DNA of 64,000 nucleotides, taken from NCBI GenBank assembly GCA_013399875.1, contig VXAZ01005694.1, positions 2,303,441-2,367,440 of the forward strand, given 5' to 3'. Positions 44,901 through 53,900 of the stretch are shown here, one piece after another; the stretch's first letter is position 1; every line of letters begins with the position of its first letter. Source of the stretch: Gymnorhina tibicen. Lineage: Eukaryota > Chordata > Aves > Passeriformes > Artamidae. Position numbers and translations under genes: made by a program. Under the pieces are notes generated by a model. It saw nothing but the letters and a program-made list of their open reading frames with translations. It searched no databases and was not told the DNA's origin.

Positions 44901-47900
44901 TACCACGATGGAAAAAAGCAGCAGTATCCTCTGCAGATGAATTGTCCCTGGGATAATGCTGGATTTCCAATTTGTAGCTGAAAAGCAAGAAGATGATAGA
45001 AGTCATGCCATCTTGAGGAAAAGCTGGATGAAAGCACGGTTAAGCATAATCAATCAATGGCAGATAATACTAAATCCTGGGCAATGCTGTCACTTGTCCC
45101 AGAAACACCACTTGCTCTCAGAACACAAAAGCATCCTGAACTGGTGGTGTCCCATTTAGCTGTGTTTCTCTCCTGCTCTGAGCTCTGAAGGTCATCCACA
45201 CTGGAGAGAAATCATCAAGCAATTACATCTTCAAAGTCCTTCATACATTCCTGATAAACTCCCTGACCCTGATGGGAGGGGGTGAGGAAATATTATTAGT
45301 AGCAAGGCAGCTCTGCTGGCTTTTGATGTAGTTTGAACATTTTCCAGTGATGCCCAGACCTTGAATTTCCAGCCTGTCTTCAAGAGCTCTGATCAGTGCA
45401 GTGACTTGGTCTAAAATGTGGGGTCCTGCATAACAATTACAAATTCTCTGACCGGGTCCTTACGGTATTTCTCATTTCTTCTTTTGTTCTCCAGCCAATT
45501 TATGCCTTGCTAGCTGCAGTGAAGTGGCTGATAAGTGATTTCCTCATGTGAGTACCAAAAGATGGGGGTGTTTGGGAGGCTCAGACCAAGAGGGGCAGGA
45601 GCTGGGAAAGCTGCGAGCGGAAGCCCCCGCGTAGGGCACTGCCGCCAGCCTTCTCCTGACATTCAGCTCTGCACCATGCTCCTGGGAGACAGAAAGCTAT
45701 TACTATTGCCATTTTGAGAGGCAGAGGCCCAGAGTGGGTCTGGGATTTACCTGAAGTCACTCGGTACAAAGTGCCTGAGTCAGAAATAGGACTTGGGTCT
45801 CCTGGGGCTCTGTGCAGATCCTTGATGCCGAGTCCTCTTGCCTGTCTCCTTTGCCCGTGATGAGCGAATGCACATCTTCCTCTCACGGGGGGAGAAGGCT
45901 GAAGGAAGCAAGCCAAGCAGCTCAGGTCTGAGTGCCAGGCAAGGGGGGAGAGAGGGGAGGCTCTCCTCTGCGTTTGGGTTCACCTCAGACTTCTGGGGTG
46001 AATCAGAGTTCAAGCTCAAATTAGGATGGAAGTGCCACTGCTCGGCTTGCTGGGTGCGCAGAAGGGGAGATGTGGTAAAGGTCCAGCTCTGAGGGCTTTA
46101 GCCTATTGGTACAGAGTAATTCAGTGTAGTTACCTCCAAGTAGCCAGACTGTGGGCTTCTGATGGCTGCTCCTCAGGTGGGTCCTGCCGTGGCTGAATCC
46201 CCTCCCAGCCTCAGGGGCTGCCATACTCATTTCTTCCTTCACTGGCGAGCCCCTTGCACAGGATATGCTTCAGGAAAAAGCTCATTCAGATCTTCCACAG
46301 TGCAGATCCCACGATACAGAGCTACATTCTAGCATGTGGAGAGGGGAAAAAAAAATTTTAAATTTTTAAAAGATCAGACTTGCACTGCCAGAAATTTGTA
46401 GTAAACATTTTAGAACTGATACTCTCTGGGTGACAGGGCCATCTCCCTGACACCTGCATCCTTCCAGGCTGCTGAAAAAGCATCCTCTGTTCTTGCTCTT
46501 TTGACAGCTTCCTTTTGGAGTTTAACATGAGTAGCTTCTGGCACTCAGACAACTTGGCAGATGGTGAGTACACAAGAGTCCAGCCGCCCCATAGCACGTG
46601 AGTGTTGCAGCCACTGGTGACAGAAGAAACCGTACGGGGAAGCCTGGCCTTGTGCGAGGAGCCTGCCATCTGCCCCACACCCCCTTCCTCCATGGACACC
46701 AGAATCCAGCTTCCAGATCCCACCATCTCCCACCATTTCCGCCCCCATTTCAGGCTGCCACAGCAGCAGGGTGGTCAGGGGGAGGTGTGTGCTGCTCAGA
46801 GCACACTGCTTGCTTCCCTCAGGGCAGTTTGCTGAGGAGAGGGGAGACACTCCTTCCTGAGAACCCCTGCCCTGTATGCAGTGGGATGAGAGAGGCCACC
46901 AGCTGCAAAGAACTGTTGGAAAGTGTCCCTTCCAGTCTGCTACGGGACAGGACAGAGCAGGGGTGGAGCAGCAGGCTCTTCAGAGCCTAGCAGAGGTCCC
47001 AGGAAGCTAGACAGAAACCTTAAGAGTTCAGTAACATGCGGAGGGTCTTCACTTACCCACTGGAGCTGCTCTGGAAGAGAGAAGATCGTGGCACATGGTA
47101 TTGAACAGCAGCTGTGTTCAGCAGAGGGGTGTGTCTGGTTTGAAAGCACCCCAGGAATCTCTGCAGTCCCATCCCAGCCCCTGCAAGCAGGGGGGATGTT
47201 AATGGCCCTGAGGAGACTCAGAGGGGAAGGGGAGGTGTGCTCTGCACAGCCATGTAGGGGCTGTAATTAGTCTTGCTAATTACTGATCACTAGTGGTGCC
47301 TTTAGCAAAGACAGTGGTACCTTCCATGCCCGCTGTGGGGCTGGGTGTTCTGTGCTGAACTCTCCTGGCATAATGGGGAAACAGTCATTTTTTGAAAGCG
47401 AAATTCCCCTCTGGAGAAGGAGGTCCATAGGTGCTGTTTAGGACCCACTCTCCTGCTCCAAAGAGATGGCAGTAGAGGTGCAGCTGTCCCCTCAGCAGCC
47501 CTGGCTGCTGTGTAACACACATCAGGATAACAGGAGTGTCCCAATGCAGAAATTGGTGAGGAGGAGTCAGATGAGCAGGTGTGGTACTCATGGCAGGGCA
47601 GGAGAGACTCTCATTCTGGAGAACAGGCTGACGTGGCGTTCCTGCTGTGGATGTTCCGTGGCTGCGGTCTGATTTAGTCTTCGCTTGAGGAGATGAGAGC
47701 AAAAAGGGAGGGGTGTTGTCACTGCTGTCCTGCTCATCACCATTTCTTTTTGTGCTTTCTTCATCTCTTTCCCATGTCACCTCCATGACTGCTGTGTGCA
47801 AATCCATGTCTTCATGTCACTGCCATCTTGTGCAACTGTCACGTGGCTCCATCGTCCCTGTGTGTCTGTGTGTCACGGCACTTCTCCAGCCAAGGCTGTC

Positions 47901-50900
47901 TTCCATCACTGTAAGTAGAACCCCTTAGTAGTGGGAAAAAAAGAGAATTAACTAGAAATTCCTAGGCTAGGAAAGAATTTTTTCCACCTTTTGTACCGTG
48001 GGGGACTTGCGGGAAGGCGTGACAGGGCCAAGGCGGTGCCTGGCTCTGTTTCCCCGGTCTGCAAAGAGGAGATGCCGTTGCTCGTTTAGCTGGCTGAGCT
48101 GGTGATTGAAGGTCTGTCACTGAGAAGTTGATAAAAGAAGGAACACACAAGCCTCCTGAGGAACTGCAGTCACAGACGGCATCATCGCTCATTCCTGTGG
48201 CCTGGCTGGGCCTGTGGCCCGTGTTCCATGGCGTGTCCTTCACCGTGGTTCCCAGCTGGCCCATTCTTTTCAGCTGGTATTCCCAAGCCAAAGACCAACC
48301 CGTGCCTTCTTGCAGGAAAAACTACATGGGTCTTGTAGACTTCAGTTACTAAGAAGTAACTTAAGTCTTCTTTTCCACACCCCCTGGCTTAGCTCCTTCT
48401 GATAAATCCCAGCCCAGCTCTGGGATAATGCAGACCAACTTCCAAGCGGTTCAACTGATAAGTGTATACTGTAGCTCATAAATCCTCTCCTCCAGGCGAG
48501 TTAGAAATTCCTCCAAGACAGAGTCCAGACTGCGGCTGTGTTTGTATCTCCCTGCTTCCATATCTAGCTTGCATTTGCCAATTTGCTCTCTGCCCGGCAA
48601 GACGTATGTGTGAGACAGAGATGGAGAAATAGAGACAGTTGGAATGTGTCTTACTGGATGGAGAAGAGGAAGAGCAAGAGAGGGTGTCTGCAGATGAAAA
48701 AAATGAGTGTCCGTGTGTGGGGGGGAGTAGCAGGCTGGAAGGATACTATTGGGGCTGGAAGAAATGGATTGCACATGTTGTTAAGAAGGGGCTGTAGATT
48801 TTTGCCAGAGACGTTAACATTTTCTTGACTGCACGCCAAGGCTGGTGTATGCGAAAAATATGAAGCGAAGGAGACATTTTGTGAGAGAGAAATTGAGCAC
48901 ACACATTTTTTCCGGGTTATGTGCAGAGGAATTAACGATCAGGGATCTAACGCTCTCCCTTGCCTGACTGTGTACCTCTGGCTCTGCAGCACCGAGCCTA
49001 TTTCTGCTTCCCAAGTTCTCTTGTTTTCTGGGAAGGTGAGACTTGCTGTTGGAATATGGGCGTGATGTATTCAGACTGCACTCATCGTACAGATCTGCTT
49101 TTCAGAGGTGGTGAGAAGACGTGTTTGCTGCCACAGATTTTTCTCTGCTCTCAGCATCTCAGTTTCTCTCTGTGTTTATAAGGGCTTCTGCTTTTATGGA
49201 CATCACCACAGGTTTGAAAGCTTCTAATTAAGCCAAAAATACTTCCAGCCAAGGCATGCAGCCTAGAAAGAACTATTTCTAGAATTCTGTAGATCATAAA
49301 AGTTTCTTTATTTACTGCATGGTAATGTACACAGAAGATATTTTACAAGAAAACTGGTTAAATTCTGTGTTTTATATTGGTAAATAAGTGGCAGATTTTG
49401 TCACGTGTCCCTGAGTAAATCCACTGACTCGGGTGCATGATTTATGCTGGTGGGAAAGAGTTCACAATCTGGGCTCTATAGTTCATAACGAGGCACAGCA
49501 ACTGCCTTTGCTGCTCAGAAGGACTGGTTGCCAAATGTCTGACAAAGTCTTTCTGGCAGTGCAGATGGTAGCAACGACAGCCTGGAATTAACTCACTCTT
49601 TGCTATAAAGTTTGCAATTTGTTATCAGCTCCTCTGGCTGTTTACTAATCCCTGACCAGCAGGCTCTCAGGGTGCTGATAACATTCTGGTGTCCAGCATG
49701 TGCATGCAGAGGCTCAGCCCGAGCCTTTTGCTGATGATGTACGTGCTACTGGGCTTCTCTGAACTTCTCAGTTCTGCTGCAGCTGCATTGCTTCCCAGCA
49801 AATTAAGTGGCAGGAGGCTTAAGCATAATCTCTGTCATAGGTCTTGTCTCTGTGCAGGAGTTGGGAGATTTTAAAGCGGCTTCTTTTCATTCAGCTTGTG
49901 CCAAAAAACCCCCCAAAACTAAAGAGTTAAGGTCTGTGCAGGGCTCTTGTGCCAGTTTAAAAATACACCTTGGTGCTGGCCACATTTATCCTGGGTGTGG
50001 TTCATGCAGCCTCTTTAACTGACTTTCCCCTTGAGGGGCCTGGTTCTCCAAGCCCACCATTACAGCCCTCATTCAACACTGGCTGAGGCTGAGAGGCCTC
50101 AGGTCAACTTCCATTTTGCATTTTCCAAGCTGATGGTCTCATTCACCCCTCCCTGCACCCTGTCCTTCACACCACGGCATTTCATATTGCCTTAACTCCA
50201 TCTGCTTTGATGATGCCATAACAGGAAGCTCGTAAAGGATACAATATTACAGCAGGAGCTAGTAAAGGATGTCATTCTTTACCAGGGACAGGGGGAAAAT
50301 GAGATCCTGGTGTGTCAGGGCTCTTTGCCACTCATGACATGAGCCATGTGTTAAATTCTTGCAAGCAGTTTGCCCCAGCTTTATGAGGTCACCTTTGTGG
50401 TCATCACAGCGATTCTTCGGAGCGAGAGCTGCACAGCCCTTTGCCAACAGCTGTGCTGCAGTGGCACTGCTGTAAATCCAGGGGCAGCTCCACAGGGCTC
50501 TGATGGTTTGTGGCCCAGGGACCAGTGTGTGGTCTTGCCACAAGCATGTCCCTGAGAAGGGCTGTCCCTGGTCCAGACTATGATAGCCTGGCCACCTGTT
50601 TCAGGGTTTGGAGCTGCTTTCCCAGCCCTGAGTACGGTGAATTAAGGCTGAAAGAAGGGGCTCCTGCTGTTTCTCACACTCCTTTAGTCTTAGTTTGGGG
50701 ACTTTCCTGGCCAGAATACAGCTACCAGCCCTGCAGCTGGTCAGAGCTAGAAAGTGTTTGCAGCTTCTCTCCTTACAGCACAAACGGGGATATTCTGCAT
50801 GCCCCATGAGAAGTGCCTAAGCCTTTGAAATTCACCTCAGAAAGAGAGGCTTCTTCTGCTCATTCCAGATCTCCTCAGGACTGTCAGTCCCTGGGACGGG

Positions 50901-53900
50901 TCCTAGTCAGAGGCATTCTCCACCGGCAGAAATGGGAGAGGCTTTTCCCTGCTACTGCAGCGTGGGGTTTGCACTGAGGGACAGCGGATGGTGGCAGAGC
51001 ACAGCCAGACAGCTCCTGGCTGGTGGCAGAGGTGCTGCCGGCCCCTGGAATGACAGGTTCAGTTGATTAATTCAGTGTGAATCCAGGGTGAATACAAAAC
51101 GAGGCATTGTGCTGCAGTCAGGCTCAGTGTGCTTTTGAATCCGTGCAAAATGAACCTAAGCATGGCACCGGAAGGTGGGTCCCACAGTCTGGGGGGATTT
51201 AAGCAGGGGGCTGCCTCCCGAGCGCTGCTTTTTGAGACTTCTGAAGAAAAGCACAAAGCACAATTACCAGAGACCCTGCACTGCAGGGAGGGGTTTGAGT
51301 GCCCATCATATTCACCTGGGCAAGGCATTAGAGGGAAGATTGGGCTGCAGTTCCTGGCTCTTAACGGATGTCTTGCGTTGCTGGATTGCCACGGTGGAGA
51401 GAAAAATCAGAGAAAATCACGCAGTTTTTCTCTCTCTTGTGTAATCCACATTGTTTGGACGGCAAGCTCTGCGGGGAGGTGCCTGCTGCTTTCTGCCTGC
51501 TCTGGCAGTGCCGGGGGAGAGGAGACCATTGCTCTCAGCAGTGAGGGTTTTACAGTGATGCAAATCACCCATCCAATCACAGATGCCCTCTTGATGCCTT
51601 CTCACCATACATTCGCTGATTAAAACCCAGGTTGCTGCATTTTTTAATAAATCTTCGGCACCTCTGCTGCAAGGGATAAACTGGGCATCCTCCACATCAG
51701 GAGGACCCTCTTGCTGCTGGTCAGGAGGACCCTTTTCCCTGCTGGTCCCCGCAGGAGCACTGCCTGTGGCTGCCGTGTGGGTGGGGGGCTGCAAAGTGAG
51801 GCTTTTGTGCTCAGGCCCAAAGCTGATGTAGAAACCATTTCTCGTACTTGCTGCTGGCTGAGCCTCAACCACCTCTGCCCTAGCAACAAAGCTTCACGTT
51901 TCCATCAGCAACAGTCCCCTGTGTCCTACAGAGGCAGGAGCTGGCTTTGCTACCTCCAACTGCAGAAAATAATTGCCAGAAGGGCCCAAGGCAGTAGTTT
52001 CAGGCGAGACAGATTTTGCTGAACTCCTAGAAAGAACGCTCTTGCTTCTTGAGGGAGGCTTAGTAAGCCGGTTCAGCTCCCCCTCATCCCCAAATTAGTT
52101 TGGGAGTCCCACAGAGTGTGACTGATGAGTGATGGAGCAGCTGCTCCCTCCAGGAGCCAGTGCTGCTCATTAGCTGGGTCTCTGCTGGTCCTCGAGAGCT
52201 GTCATCTGTTTCCCTGTGGTCTCAGGCCAGATCTGTTTGCTGGTGGTGGTTTCTTCTTACCATGACACGTATTGAACCCCTCAGATGTCCTGCTGTGGGC
52301 TCGCTCTGAAATGTCAGTGGGCTCAGGAGGGATCAGCAGCTGGTGGAGAGCCCCACCACAGACACGCAGGGTTCCCGCAGGGCCAGAGCCTTGGCACAGG
52401 CACAGAGGACCAGCCCAGGCACAGGTTTCCGTGTTTTAAAAAGTGCATGAGCCAGGGCTGGCTGAGGCAGGAGGGATTTCATTAGCACTGCTGGTTCAGT
52501 AGGACCCCCCCGCTCCTTTGAACACAGGGACACCTGTGCCCAAATGTCCCTGCTTGCCTGGCCAGGGGGTCCCTGGGATGCTGCGGCCACTGCGGCCCCT
52601 TGGCTGCAGCTTCGGCGTGGCAGGGGCCGGGCTTGCTGGGGGATGGCGAGTGGCGATATTGGAGGCATCGCTCGTATAGGCTGGTTTTCCCACACCACCT
52701 AGTGGGAGCAGGGATCACTGCCTGGCTGCTTTCTGCAGCATCTCCTTCCCCTTCTTCCCTGGTGGGCACCTGCTCCCGGCCGCTGCTGGGGGGCAGTGGG
52801 CACGCAGGGCTGCTCCTCCAAAGCCCACCGCCGGTCTGGGACATTTCCCTCTCAGTGCAGGAAAGCTGTCCCATGTGCTCCTGTGCCTCTCACCTGCGCC
52901 CTTGTCTCTCCCCCCGGCAGCTCACAAGCACAAGAAGCACGACACGCTGCAGCCCTGCGACACCGAGTACCCCGTGTTCGTGTACGAGCCGGCCATCAAG
53001 GAGACTAACGGGCTCATCGAGTGTGGAGACTGCCAAAAGTAAGGGCTGCAGCTTCCCTTTCTCCTGGGGGCCTCGTCCAAGGGCTGCTGGTGGTGGCAGC
53101 AACCTGAGGAGAGTCACCTGCCACTGTGCCCGTGGCACGGCCACCACGACATCCGCAGAGCTAAACAGCTGTGCTGGGCAGAGGGAGGTGAAGAGACCAG
53201 GGTACTGACAAAAAAAATAAATAAATAAACACCCTCTGTTAATAAGCAGAGGTGGCTGGAGAAGAGCATTAAATATATATATATATATATCTTCATATAT
53301 ATATAAAAATATATATATAAATCTTGCACAGATTTCAGAAAGGAACTTTTTCTGCTTTTTCATGTTTCTGGCGAGTGTTTTCTTCTTAGCAAGTTTTCCT
53401 TTTTGCAGTGCTTTTGGCTTTCCTTTTCTTTTTTTGTCATTTTCCCCCTTTTCTGTATTTCTACAGAAACAAAAAAAAAACAGGGATGGGGAAAAAAAAG
53501 AAAGAAGTGTTAGACTGAAAGAACTGAAAACAAGGGCCCGCTTTTATATTTCCCATTTTCATTGTAAGAGAATGGACAGTCAGAAGTAACGGGACAGTCA
53601 CTGTGAAAAGAGGCTGATTCCAGTGGTTGCACGGTGCCATCAGCAATCACATGTGGAAAGGTGACAAAAAGATGAATTTCCACTGATCCAGCTTTTCCTA
53701 ACGTGAGGAGGCCAAACAGATCTGACTGGAATTGCTCTTGAAAAAACCCCAGAACAATCCTACCTAGTCTGCAGTGTTGGATCAACTGCAGGAAAGACTT
53801 AAAGGTTAGAAAAACAGCCCCCACTAGTCAGCGTGGCTTTAGGAAAACCAGGCCTTGCCAAACAGTGTTTCAGGAGAGACTGCAGATTTGATGGCAGCAA

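Larger units (their letters stand above)
47911..52920 (+). other. CACNA2D4: CACNA2D4 intron microexon-h
   Basis: A phase-1 intron of 5010 nt. It contains two small direct duplications (50222 and 51697) and no other recognised feature. Confidence 0.85.
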
